A DNA stretch of 61,973 nucleotides from assembly GCA_902782445.1 (NCBI GenBank), contig CACZNC010000021.1, forward strand, positions 1 to 61,973, in the 5' to 3' direction. Each line of letters starts with the position of its first letter. Position 1 is the stretch's first letter. Below are positions 1-8,140 of the stretch, one piece after another. Under the pieces are notes generated by a model that made no database searches, was not told the DNA's origin, and was given only the letters and a program-made list of their open reading frames with translations. Source of the stretch: an uncultured Ruminococcus sp. Its GTDB lineage: Bacteria > Bacillota > Clostridia > Oscillospirales > CAG-272. The position numbers and the translations under genes are program-made.

Positions 1-12
1 CATGGTGTTCAT
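1..12 (-). other. start of a minus-strand gene cut by the window edge
   Basis: The complement of 1-3 is ATG, and the same strand carries AGGAG nine bases upstream, so a gene probably starts here and runs out of the window to the left. A second in-frame ATG at 10-12 lies directly against the AGGAG and is less likely to be used. Nothing of the product can be seen. Because it lies on the element side of the tRNA junction at about 298, it presumably belongs to the integrated element. Confidence 0.4.
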
Positions 13-88
13 CTCCTGAAATAATAGATTGTCGATGGCAGATGAACGCGCATGCTATGTAGTTTTGCTGGGGTGTTTTTGACAGAAT

Positions 89-121
89 CGACCTCCGACC
101 GACCTCCAATCGACCTCCAAA
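89..121 (+). repeat. three tandem 11-bp direct repeats (CGACCTCC + 3 nt)
   Basis: CGACCTCC occurs at 89-96, 100-107 and 111-118, each followed by three less conserved bases, giving a strict 11-bp period, about one helical turn. The array lies about 180 bp from the tRNA-Leu junction inside the element. Phased short repeats close to an attachment site often bind integrase arms or excisionases; that role is inferred, not shown. Confidence 0.6.
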
Positions 122-297
122 TAATCGCTGAATCCCGGTTTTTCGGCTTTTTTCGCGGAAAAATTCCGCACCGGATCCAAAAATGAAGGCAAGAGCCGAT
201 TCTTGTTGATATGACTGGATTTTCGAGCCTGTTTTCGACCTTTTGAGCCGTTTTTCGCTTCCTTTATCTTCCCTTAACTTCCAAAAGACGTTACTCC

Positions 298-349
298 CTC
301 AAAATCCAGTCCTGGCGACAGGGTGCGGGTTCGACCCCCGCTACCGGCA
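298..349 (+). other. 3' half of tRNA-Leu(CAA): element attachment site
   Basis: From 298 the sequence matches a tRNA-Leu(CAA) from the anticodon loop onward: CTCAAAATCCAG, a long variable arm (TCCTGGCGACAGGGT), a perfect T arm (GCGGG TTCGACC CCCGC) and the acceptor strand TACCGGC with discriminator A at 349. No CCA is encoded. The required 5' half is absent: the bases before 298 cannot pair with TCCAG, and no GCCGGTA acceptor strand precedes them. This is the expected signature of an element that recombined in the anticodon loop, leaving a 3' fragment at its distal end and the intact gene at the other end, outside the window. A decayed tRNA is the alternative. Confidence 0.75.
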
Positions 350-356
350 GAAAAAA

Positions 357-396
357 GTCCCGAAAGCCTTATTTGAGGCGTTCCGGGATTTTTGCT
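357..396. terminator. bidirectional intrinsic terminator
   Basis: TCCCGaAAgGCCT-type arms flank a short loop. A T-run follows on the plus strand (ATTTTTGC), where it would end the tRNA transcript, and on the minus strand (CTTTTTTC), where it would end the operon that finishes at 428. Confidence 0.7.
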
Positions 397-427
397 TTTC
401 CGGGAAAGATCCGTTTGCCCGTCCCCG

Positions 428-1876
428 TCACCCGCGGAACATGATCGAATAGAGATCCGCGTCGAACATGTTCACCGTCAATACCACGGGCCGCCCCGCG
501 AAGCTTCCGACGTCACCCTCGAACCGCACCCGTCTGTCCGCGCTGTCGCCGAAGGTCTCGCAGGACTGGATGCTGTTCCCGTCCGTGTCCGTCAGCTTGA
601 ACCGCATGTGCCCGTAGGCGGAGGTGGAGAAGTTGACGAAGAGATCCTTCCCCTCGAAGACAAAGGGCTTTGTGACGAGGTTTGCCTCCGGGTATACGCC
701 CGTCCGGGACACGAAGCCGTCCAGCCGGATCGAATACCGCCATGCCTCGGGGGGCTCCGGGAAGAAGCGGTTTTTCAGGCAGTAGAAGGAGATCTCATTG
801 TCGCATCCCGGATGGTGGGGGGCGGTCTCAAACATCCCGTTCGAGAAATACACGCTCCCGTACACCCAGTTCCGCGGATGCTCGGGACCGGGACGCAGGA
901 ACGCCTCCGGGAAACGTTTGAAATGGTATCCGTCCCGCGACATCATGAAGAGGGTGTCGTCCACCGACAGGCCGAGCCGGTGATCGAGACCTTCCCCCGC
1001 GCGTTTTCTGCGTTCTTCGCTCCCGCAGAGCTCGTCGTAGTTCGCCGTCCACTCTCGCCGGATCACATACCGGGAAGGGAATCCCACGAGGATGTGGTCC
1101 GCCCGCTCGTAGGGCATGATGGAGTTGATGTACATCTGCCATGCGTTCGGCGTGTCGTACTGCAGATACTGCGCCTTCGGCCATTTCCCGCTCTTTGGGA
1201 ACAGTTCCGCCGACTCCGACGCCGAGATCGCCCGGATCCAGATCGGGTCCGCCGGATTGCTCGCCTGAAAATAGTCCCGGACGTAGGCGCGGTATTTCCC
1301 GATGCGGGGATCGTAGAAGAGGGTGTTCACGCTGTCGTAGGGGGTGCCGGGATTCTGCGCGGGGATCGAGAACTGCCCCGCGTACCGGAAGCGGAACCCG
1401 TCCTCGCTGACGAGAAGATGCAGGCTGCAGTGCTGGCTGAACATCGCCTTGATCCGCTCCCCGGGCAGGCAGGCGGGATTGGTGTCCGCGAACATCCGGA
1501 ACCCGTCGAAAAACGCGGGGACATAGCGGTCCGGGGGATAGTACTCCGTCACGCCATCGCCGATGATCCCGATGAGGGCGTTGTGTTTCGATCCCTCGAA
1601 TTCCACGATGCCGAGATCGGGCCGCTCCCAGTGAATGCCGTCGGAGCTGACGGAGCAGACCGTTCCCGCCTTGTGGGCCGTGTACATCAGATACCGGTCC
1701 CCGTCCCGCATGACGCAGCAATAGGGACTGGTCCCCTGCGCCCAGGGCTCCTCGAAGACCGTGCATTCCCGCTCCACGGGATGATGCAGTTTCAGGGGCG
1801 TGTCCGTCTTTTCCGTGTCGATCAGCCAGTCGTCCCACATGGGCTCCCGCCGCTGACCGATATACAATGGTTCCAT
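428..1876 (-). CDS. beta-propeller glycosidase-like protein (GH43/GH32-like fold)
   Basis: This 482-residue protein has repeated propeller-like blades with Asp/Trp-rich strands, such as DGDRYLMYTA, SVSSDGIHWERPD and DTLFMMSRDGYHFKRF. Such blades are seen in GH32/GH43/GH68-type and related arabinanase-like proteins. A C-terminal beta-sandwich-like stretch (about 385-482) follows. There is no signal peptide, so it is probably cytoplasmic. The ATG is preceded by GGGAGGAG. It is the last gene of a three-gene minus-strand operon, 22 bp after the SGNH hydrolase gene and ahead of a terminator at 357-396. Substrate and catalytic residues cannot be read reliably; membership of a GH family is inferred from fold-like repeats and context. 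Confidence 0.55.
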   Translation of the reverse strand: MEPLYIGQRREPMWDDWLIDTEKTDTPLKLHHPVERECTVFEEPWAQGTSPYCCVMRDGDRYLMYTAHKAGTVCSVSSDGIHWERPDLGIVEFEGSKHNALIGIIGDGVTEYYPPDRYVPAFFDGFRMFADTNPACLPGERIKAMFSQHCSLHLLVSEDGFRFRYAGQFSIPAQNPGTPYDSVNTLFYDPRIGKYRAYVRDYFQASNPADPIWIRAISASESAELFPKSGKWPKAQYLQYDTPNAWQMYINSIMPYERADHILVGFPSRYVIRREWTANYDELCGSEERRKRAGEGLDHRLGLSVDDTLFMMSRDGYHFKRFPEAFLRPGPEHPRNWVYGSVYFSNGMFETAPHHPGCDNEISFYCLKNRFFPEPPEAWRYSIRLDGFVSRTGVYPEANLVTKPFVFEGKDLFVNFSTSAYGHMRFKLTDTDGNSIQSCETFGDSADRRVRFEGDVGSFAGRPVVLTVNMFDADLYSIMFRG

Positions 1877-1898
1877 AAGCTCCTCCCATCCGTCCCGC

Positions 1899-2546
1899 TC
1901 AGAGCGCGGACCCGATTCCCAGCGCCGTCAGGATATGCCCCGCGAGGATCTCAGCCTGCATATTGACCGCGGCGGAGGTGAAGTGATAGGTGTCCGTCCA
2001 GAATTCCTCCCGGTCCAGCGCGTCCATCGGAGCGAAGAGGTCGACGGCGTCCAGTCCCTCCTCTTTGGCGAGGCGGCGGACGGTTTCGTTGAGGGAAGCG
2101 GAGACGGCGGTGAGCTTCTCGTCCTTGAGCGGCGTCGAGAGGACCAGCGCGAGCTTTGCCTCCGGCAGTTTCGCCCGGATGAACGCGACTGCGCTCCGGT
2201 AGGCGGCGTCCCATTCGTACCGGTCCGTGCTCAGGCTGTGGAGCCCGTTGTTGAAGGTGACCATGTCCAGGGGCCGAGCGCTTAGCATCAGATCGAGTTC
2301 CCTGAAATAATCCGGGTCGGTCACGCATTTGGAGGACGCCCAGAAATCCACGTTGACCCGGCCGCCGAGCAGTTCCCGCACCCGCCCCTGATAGGCGTTG
2401 CAGATGGAATCCCCGATCAGGAGCACGCGGGGAAGCCCGGTCTCGGTGGAGCGGTAGGAATAGGTAGTGCTCCACTCCGTCATCTCCCGCACTCTCGACG
2501 TGGCGGCGGGGGCGTAATCCTTCCAGTTTACGGTTTGACTGCTCAT
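1899..2546 (-). CDS. SGNH/GDSL-family hydrolase (putative carbohydrate esterase)
   Basis: A 215-residue SGNH hydrolase. Block I is LLIGDSIC with the nucleophilic Ser, the block III Asn is in FNNGLHS, and the C-terminal catalytic Asp/His pair is in DTYHF. Members often deacetylate sugars or remove other acyl groups. The open frame extends upstream, but the ATG at 2546 is preceded by TCCTCC (complement AGGAGGA) at a good distance and is the better start. No signal peptide is seen. Lying between two glycosidase-like genes in one operon, it probably removes acyl groups from the same glycan. The substrate is unknown. Confidence 0.8.
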   Translation of the reverse strand: MSSQTVNWKDYAPAATSRVREMTEWSTTYSYRSTETGLPRVLLIGDSICNAYQGRVRELLGGRVNVDFWASSKCVTDPDYFRELDLMLSARPLDMVTFNNGLHSLSTDRYEWDAAYRSAVAFIRAKLPEAKLALVLSTPLKDEKLTAVSASLNETVRRLAKEEGLDAVDLFAPMDALDREEFWTDTYHFTSAAVNMQAEILAGHILTALGIGSAL

Positions 2547-2616
2547 GTTTTCCTCCTGAAAGTGTCTCTGTATTTCTTTTCTGTCTCGGCGGATGAGGGG
2601 GCGAAAGATCCCTCCG

Positions 2617-4059
2617 TCACACATCCGCTTCGAAGCAGTAGAGATTTCCGTAGCTCCATGTGTAATCGCTCGCGCCGTCCCGGTCGAAGGTCAGCCAGAA
2701 GATCCTCCTCCGCGTGCCGAGCGTCACCGGGAACACCGTCCCCCATCCGCGCCATCCGCCGTCGTCGTGATCGCATTTCAGGGAACCGTGACGTTCGAAA
2801 TCCCCGTACCGATAAACCCGGTAATCGACCTTTCCCTCTTCCCGTTCGCTGCCGCAGACGAAGTACAGTTCTCCGCCCAGATCGACGAAGGAACCTCCGG
2901 TCAGACTGCCGCCGCGGGTCCTTCCGACGAAACGGTATCCCCGGAACGGATCCTTCGATTCATAGAAGAAATACGCGTACCCGCCTTCCGCGATCCGGCA
3001 GACCGCCATGACCCACACATTCCTCACGGCGAGATACCGGAAATCCGGGTCCTCGTCCCCCTTCCGGCCGGGGAAAGCCTCGATCGGCGTGTCCTCCCCC
3101 GATTTTTCGACGAGGGTGATGTCGAGGACGTTCAGCCCGAACCGGATATCGCCGGGGGAGGAGGCCCATCCGAGGATATGACCGCGGCTGAACGCGCAGA
3201 CCCAGACGAGCCAGCGTTTCGCATTCCGGTCATAGAGGACGGACGCCGCGACTTCGTTGCCCCAGACCCCGTCCCCGGCATCGTAGAACAGCGCGCCTGT
3301 CATTTCGAATTCTTCCGTCCCCGGGATCCACGAGAAAATGCCCTGATAACACTCCGCCTGCATCCGGACGGACACGGTGAACCAGACCCGCCCGCCTTCG
3401 ACGAGGACCTCTCCGCCTTCCGTGCGCACGGGCCGGATATCCGCCTGGGAGACACCGCAGTCCATGTACCCGCCGACCCCGGAGATCACGGCGGCGCCGC
3501 GGAGCATCACGGCGGAGGACGACTTTTTCATGACGTCCTCCCGGGCGGAGATCTCCATTTCAGGCGCGTCGAATCCCGCGGCATGCCGGAGCCCGCCCTC
3601 CTCTCCGCCGAGATAGACGTCGACGGCCGAGCGGCGCAGGGACACGACGAACCGCACCGGCCCCTCCGGGATCTCCTCAAACGGCACTTCGGCGCGTTTT
3701 CCGCCGGAGGTGAAGCGCAGACCGCAATTCTCCCCGTCCCGGAACAGGGCGATTTTGATCTCATCCGGGCAGAAAAAGGCAAATCCGGCCTCGCCGCAGA
3801 GCTCGCGCACGGTCATTTCATAAGTCGCGTAGGGAAAGAACATGCCGAGCAGACGGACCGTCCCGCCCCCGGAATGCCGGTATACGCCCCCGCCGACGTT
3901 TTCTTCCCGTTCCCCGTCCGCGCGGAGGAGGGGATGGGGATTGCCGCGGTTCGTGCGGGTGAAATCCTTCGCCATGGACATTTCGCACAGGCGGAAACGA
4001 AGGGTTTTATAGAAATTGACCGAAAACCGGCGGCGGAACATCAGATCGGCTGGATTCAC
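2617..4059 (-). CDS. putative glycoside hydrolase-like protein, LamG-like plus propeller
   Basis: First gene of the operon, 480 residues from a GTG start at 4059, chosen because GGAGG lies seven bases upstream and no ATG is as well placed. The N-terminal half (about 30-230) looks like a beta-sandwich (VRFVVSLRRSAVDVYLGGEEGG). The C-terminal half has propeller-like strands (YDRNAKRWLVWVCAFSRG, RYLAVRNVWVMAVCR, GGEFVDLGGELYFVCGSE-like repeats) resembling GH43-type proteins. No signal peptide is evident. The promoter at 4130-4159 leaves a leader of about 65 nt. No catalytic triad is assigned, so the function remains a guess from fold and neighbours. Confidence 0.5.
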   Translation of the reverse strand: MNPADLMFRRRFSVNFYKTLRFRLCEMSMAKDFTRTNRGNPHPLLRADGEREENVGGGVYRHSGGGTVRLLGMFFPYATYEMTVRELCGEAGFAFFCPDEIKIALFRDGENCGLRFTSGGKRAEVPFEEIPEGPVRFVVSLRRSAVDVYLGGEEGGLRHAAGFDAPEMEISAREDVMKKSSSAVMLRGAAVISGVGGYMDCGVSQADIRPVRTEGGEVLVEGGRVWFTVSVRMQAECYQGIFSWIPGTEEFEMTGALFYDAGDGVWGNEVAASVLYDRNAKRWLVWVCAFSRGHILGWASSPGDIRFGLNVLDITLVEKSGEDTPIEAFPGRKGDEDPDFRYLAVRNVWVMAVCRIAEGGYAYFFYESKDPFRGYRFVGRTRGGSLTGGSFVDLGGELYFVCGSEREEGKVDYRVYRYGDFERHGSLKCDHDDGGWRGWGTVFPVTLGTRRRIFWLTFDRDGASDYTWSYGNLYCFEADV

Positions 4060-4129
4060 GGCGGACCCTCCGAAAAAGACGGCATTGCGCGGCGCGTCCG
4101 GGTGAGAAACCGGCTGCCGCTTTGTGCCC

Positions 4130-4159
4130 ATTATACCATGCCGCCCGCCGGCGTGTCAA
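4130..4159 (-). promoter_or_regulatory. sigma-A promoter of the 4059-428 operon
   Basis: On the minus strand a perfect TTGACA is followed after 18 bp by a perfect TATAAT (complements at 4154-4159 and 4130-4135), with ATGG directly before the -10 box. Confidence 0.85.
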
Positions 4160-4224
4160 GACCGAAGCGGGGACGGGAAGGCGGACACCGGCGCGATTTG
4201 TCCCCCCGAAACCCCTCCGGCCTC

Positions 4225-4253
4225 TTGCAAATCCCCGCCGCGTGTGGTACAAT
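4225..4253 (+). promoter_or_regulatory. sigma-A promoter of the SpoIIE-phosphatase gene
   Basis: TTGCAA at 4225-4230, 17 bp, TACAAT at 4248-4253, preceded by TGTGG (extended -10). It is divergent from the promoter at 4130-4159. Confidence 0.75.
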
Positions 4254-4323
4254 AAAACGATGCCGGAGACAAAGCGATTCCGGAAGGTTCGCCGGACGGA
4301 TCCGGGACAGGAGGACACTTCTC

Positions 4324-6516
4324 TTGAAAAAGTTCAGAAAACTGGTGATCGGCGGGATCGAAAGCAAGATCGTTACGCTGATCCTCATTGCGATGATCCT
4401 TGTCGCGGGGGTCTTTTTCGTCGCGACGGCCATGCAGTCCAGGATGCTTTCCGATCTTGCGGAGGAGACGAGCGGGCGTCAGCAGTCCGCCGTCACTTCC
4501 GCCACCGCCGACGTCGTCAATCAGGTCATCGACGAGAGCATGAGCCGCACAGCCGAACTGGAAGCCGAGGTAACGGACGAACTGTTCCGGGATCTCGTCA
4601 GCGCCGTCCGCATGATGGGCGAGTATGCCGGAAAGCTGTTCGACGACCCGGACGCCAACCCCCGCGCGGCATGGCAGAGACCCGACGCCTCGAACGACGG
4701 CACGATCTCCGCGCAGATGATCTTTGCCGAGGGCGTGGAGGAATCCGAGGTTTCCGACCGTCTGGGACTCATCGCCAATATGTCGGATATGATGCTCTCC
4801 CTCTGCCGCGCTTACGGGATCGAAGGGGCGTACATCGGCATAAAGGAAGGCGTCATGCTGTCCGTCAACACCGCGGCCGGCGAATGGGTCCGGGAGGACG
4901 GCTCCTTTGTTTCCTTCGATCCCCGGGAACGGTACTGGTACCGGCAGGCGGCGGAAGCGGGAGAACTTGTCCTCACCGACGCGGAGACCGATCACGCCAC
5001 CGGAGAGATGTGCGTCACCTGCGCCATGCCGATCTATGACGCGGACGGGACGCTTCAGGCCGTGGTCGGCGCGGATCTCTTCCTTACCGATATTCAGAAG
5101 ATGGTGGCGGAAAGCGCGCGGGGCGGCGGGTATCTCGCTGTGGTGAACCAGAACGGCCATGTGATCCTCTCCCCGAAGACGAAGGGGGTCTTCCGGGTGC
5201 AGAATTCCGCGGAGGCAGAAGATCTGCGCAATTCGGACAACGCCATGCTCTCCCTTGTGATCCGGGACGCTCTGAACGGGAAGTCCGGCATAAAGCTGGT
5301 GAGGCTGGACGACGACACGTACTACGTGGTGGGGGTCTCCATGAAGACCGCCGGATGGGCCTTGATCGGACTGTTCAGCCAGCAGGCCGCCCGTCAGCCC
5401 GTCGAAACCCTGCGGAACGAATATCAGGCTATCCAGGGGGAGGCGTCGGCCGTCTATCTCGAAAAGAGCGCGGGCACCCAGCGGTTCATTCTGGTCCTCC
5501 TGATCGCCCTGTTTGCCGTCATGCTGGGAGGGGCTCTCTATGCCGGACGCAGGATCGTGAAGCCCCTCAACACCATCACAAAGCGGATCTCCGAAATCGG
5601 CGGGGACAACCTCGAATTCAAAATGGAGAGCGGCTACCGGACCGGCGACGAGGTCGAGGAACTGGCCCGGTCCTTCGCCGATCTGTCCCATAAGACGATC
5701 GAGTATGTGGAACAGGTGAAGCAGGTCACGGCGGAAAAAGAGCGGATCGGCACGGAGCTCCACATGGCCACCAAGATCCAGGAGGGAATGCTCCCGAGCA
5801 TCTTCCCGCCCTACCCAGACAGGGACGAGTTCGACCTCTACGCGAGGATGGATCCCGCGAAGGAGGTGGGCGGCGACTTCTACGATTTCTTCCTGACCGA
5901 CGAGAACCACCTCGCCCTCGTGATGGCGGACGTCAGCGGGAAGGGTGTTCCGGCCGCGCTCTTCATGATGGTCTCGAAAGCCCTGCTCAAAAACAGCGCG
6001 CTGACGGGCAAATCCCCGGGGGAGATCCTTTCAAGCGTGAACGATACGATCTGCTCGAACAACAAGATGGAGATGTTCGTGACGGTGTGGATGGGGATCC
6101 TCGAGATCAGCACCGGCAAAGTCACCGCCGCCAACGCCGGACACGAATACCCGGTGATCTGCCGCGGAGAAAGGGGATTCGAACTGTTCAAGGACCGCCA
6201 CGGCTTTGTCATCGGCGGCATGGACGGGATGCGCTACAAGGAATATGAACTCATGCTGAATCCGGGCGACAAGCTCTTCCTGTACACGGACGGCCTGCCG
6301 GAAGCCACGGACGCGGAAGAGGAACTCTTCGGCACCGACCGGATGATCGCCGCGCTGAACTCCGTCGTGAATGGCACGCCCGCGGAAATCCTGCGGGGCG
6401 TTCAGGATGAAGTCAATTTCTTCGTTGGGGACGCCGAACAGTTCGACGATCTCACGATGCTGTGTCTGGAATATAAGGGAAAAGACGGGAAGCGGACCGG
6501 AGAGGAAGACCGGTAA
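4324..6516 (+). CDS. membrane sensor with SpoIIE-type PP2C serine phosphatase
   Basis: A 730-residue inner-membrane phosphatase. One TM helix lies near residues 10-32, followed by an extracytoplasmic dCache-like sensor (about 35-380), a second TM (about 386-408, VLLIALFAVMLGGALYAG), HAMP (about 409-460) and a linker helix. A SpoIIE/RsbU-type PP2C domain (about 470-725) carries the metal-binding acidic motifs GGDFYDFF, MADVSGKG and DDLTML. Such proteins usually dephosphorylate an anti-sigma antagonist (STAS) protein in response to an external ligand; no STAS or RsbW partner is encoded nearby. The start is TTG at 4324 with AGGAGG nine bases upstream; the open frame extends much further but without a site. 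It is followed 40 bp later by a histidine phosphatase gene. Confidence 0.88.
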   Translation: MKKFRKLVIGGIESKIVTLILIAMILVAGVFFVATAMQSRMLSDLAEETSGRQQSAVTSATADVVNQVIDESMSRTAELEAEVTDELFRDLVSAVRMMGEYAGKLFDDPDANPRAAWQRPDASNDGTISAQMIFAEGVEESEVSDRLGLIANMSDMMLSLCRAYGIEGAYIGIKEGVMLSVNTAAGEWVREDGSFVSFDPRERYWYRQAAEAGELVLTDAETDHATGEMCVTCAMPIYDADGTLQAVVGADLFLTDIQKMVAESARGGGYLAVVNQNGHVILSPKTKGVFRVQNSAEAEDLRNSDNAMLSLVIRDALNGKSGIKLVRLDDDTYYVVGVSMKTAGWALIGLFSQQAARQPVETLRNEYQAIQGEASAVYLEKSAGTQRFILVLLIALFAVMLGGALYAGRRIVKPLNTITKRISEIGGDNLEFKMESGYRTGDEVEELARSFADLSHKTIEYVEQVKQVTAEKERIGTELHMATKIQEGMLPSIFPPYPDRDEFDLYARMDPAKEVGGDFYDFFLTDENHLALVMADVSGKGVPAALFMMVSKALLKNSALTGKSPGEILSSVNDTICSNNKMEMFVTVWMGILEISTGKVTAANAGHEYPVICRGERGFELFKDRHGFVIGGMDGMRYKEYELMLNPGDKLFLYTDGLPEATDAEEELFGTDRMIAALNSVVNGTPAEILRGVQDEVNFFVGDAEQFDDLTMLCLEYKGKDGKRTGEEDR

Positions 6517-6556
6517 AGGACGGAGCCGAAGGGGATCCGCAGTCAGGACAGAAAGA

Positions 6557-7216
6557 ATGAAAATCTATGTGCTGCGCCACGGAGAGACGGCGCTGAACGC
6601 GAAGGGCGTCATGCAGGGCTGGCTCGACGAACCGCTGAATCAGAACGGCCGCGCCCTCGCCGCTCTGACGGGGCAGGGAATGAAGGGCATCCGGTTCGAC
6701 TGCTGCATTTCCAGCCCTCTGAACCGGTCGAGGGAGACGGTCGAGATCATTCTCCGGGAGAGCGGGAACGGGATCCCGGTGACTTTGGACGACCGCATCC
6801 GCGAGATCAATTTCGGCGATCTGGAAGGGAAGACCTTCGCCGAGATGGGGGAAGCGGGACATCTTTTCTATACGGATCCCTTCCGCCTTGCCGGTTTCCC
6901 GGGCGGAGAGTCGATCCGGGACCTCTGCGGGCGGACCCAGGCCTTTCTCAGGGAGCTGATCGCGAAGGACGACGGAAAGACCTACCTGATCGGCACCCAC
7001 GGCTGCGCGACCAGGGCGATGCTGAATTTCCTGTACAGCGATCCGTCGGATTACTGGCAGGGTCACGCTCCCTACAACTGCTCCGTCAACATCGTGGAGG
7101 CGGAGGGCGGAGTGCCGCGGCTCACGGCCGTTGACAAGGTCTATTACGATCCGGCTCTGATCGTGGATCATTACAGACGGGAGAGGGACCGGAAAGAGAC
7201 GGGTTTTTCCGCATGA
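6557..7216 (+). CDS. histidine phosphatase family protein (phosphoglycerate mutase-like)
   Basis: A 219-residue cytoplasmic histidine phosphatase: VLRHGET with the phospho-accepting His8, the Arg of SSPLNRSRET, the catalytic Glu in REINFGDLEG, and the second His in GTHGCATRA. Family members hydrolyse phosphosugars, nucleotides or alpha-ribazole phosphate; nothing here selects one. The ATG at 6557 fits family N-termini. Its stop overlaps the next start by four bases (ATGA), so the PD-(D/E)XK-like protein downstream is translationally coupled. Confidence 0.88.
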   Translation: MKIYVLRHGETALNAKGVMQGWLDEPLNQNGRALAALTGQGMKGIRFDCCISSPLNRSRETVEIILRESGNGIPVTLDDRIREINFGDLEGKTFAEMGEAGHLFYTDPFRLAGFPGGESIRDLCGRTQAFLRELIAKDDGKTYLIGTHGCATRAMLNFLYSDPSDYWQGHAPYNCSVNIVEAEGGVPRLTAVDKVYYDPALIVDHYRRERDRKETGFSA

Positions 7217-7971
7217 CGGACAACGAACGCGAGCGGAAGATCTGCGCGGCCGTATGCGCCGGAGACGGACTGAGAGCGAGGGAGATCGCCCGGATCACCT
7301 CTCTGGAACGGGCTGAAGTCAACAGGATCCTGGCCCTTTCCCCGCTTCTGCGCGAGCTCTGCTGGAAGGACGAAGATTTCCGCTGGCACGGGATCCTGAA
7401 GCAGACCCGGCCCCATACCGGGCTTTCGGAATTCTCGGCGTACTATGCCTACGTCCGGGATTTCTTCCTTCTCACCGAGGAGGAATGGCTTTCGGCGATG
7501 GAGGAGGGGTGCCTGAACATCGGGCGGAATCTGAACGATACCCGGGGCGTGATCCATTCCTTCCGGGACTGCCGGGAACAGATGCTCGCCCTCTTCGCGG
7601 ATCTGCGCTCCATGCTCGGGGACGCCTGCCTCGACTGGGAGATCGCCTTCGAACTCCGGCTGAAAAAAGCGAGATATGTCCGGATCTACGCGGACGTCCT
7701 TGTCATCACGGAAGACCGCGTCTTTTCCCTTGAATTCAAGATGAAGGACATCCTGGAACCGGAGGAGGTCGAGCAGGCAGCGAAGTATCTGCCCTTTCTT
7801 GAGATCATGTTCGGAGCCGGTTACGAGATCATCCCCGCGCTGGTGCTCACGAGAGCCTGCGACGTGTTCCGGTATGTCCAAATCGGGAAGACGGACGCCG
7901 TGCTCCCGGTGTGCTCCGGGGACATGCTTTTCAACGTGTTCAACGAATATCTGGGCTTTCTGGAGGGCTGA
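7213..7971 (+). CDS. uncharacterised protein with PD-(D/E)XK nuclease-like motif
   Basis: A 252-residue protein I cannot assign to a named family. The N-terminus (about 1-50) looks like a winged-helix module (GLRAREIARITSLERAEVNRI). The C-terminal half has a nuclease-like arrangement: a possible motif I Glu around 143-149, Asp161 in the strand ADVLVI, then E174-F-K176 in FSLEFKMKD, and Q188-A-A-K-Y192 in the next helix, which matches the QxxxY helix of RecB-like nucleases. No membrane or signal segment is seen. It overlaps the preceding histidine phosphatase gene by four bases. It could be a DNA-acting nuclease or a degenerate fold relative; the DNA-binding N-terminus is an inference. Confidence 0.6.
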   Translation: MTDNERERKICAAVCAGDGLRAREIARITSLERAEVNRILALSPLLRELCWKDEDFRWHGILKQTRPHTGLSEFSAYYAYVRDFFLLTEEEWLSAMEEGCLNIGRNLNDTRGVIHSFRDCREQMLALFADLRSMLGDACLDWEIAFELRLKKARYVRIYADVLVITEDRVFSLEFKMKDILEPEEVEQAAKYLPFLEIMFGAGYEIIPALVLTRACDVFRYVQIGKTDAVLPVCSGDMLFNVFNEYLGFLEG

Positions 7972-8140
7972 TCCGATCCGTCCTGTTCTGTGCGGATCTG
8001 CGCGGAACAGGGGAAAATGCCTGTCCGGGGCCCGTTTTTCTCCGCGAAACCGCTCCTTTGCAAGCGTGCGCGTCCCCGGGACCGGAAAACCGAAAAACCG
8101 TATCCATAAAGTCATGATACCGCAGGAAGGACATCAGGGA

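Noticed and set aside
243..349. A complete tRNA-Leu or a group I intron interrupting it
   Set aside because: No 5' acceptor or D arm lies in the 298 bases upstream, and no intron core motifs were seen. A partial 3' half fits an attachment site better, although the left flank is too short to exclude an intron fully.
392..1966. Long open frames antisense to real genes (also opposite 4324-6516, 10270-12354, 19804-22347, 42200-44041)
   Set aside because: High GC in third positions produces long antisense frames; their products are Arg/Pro/His-rich, without domains or ribosome binding sites.
7980..8011. CCTGTTC/GAACAGG hairpin after the PD-(D/E)XK gene as a terminator
   Set aside because: Strong stem but no T-run follows; a terminator call is not supported, although it may slow or protect the transcript.
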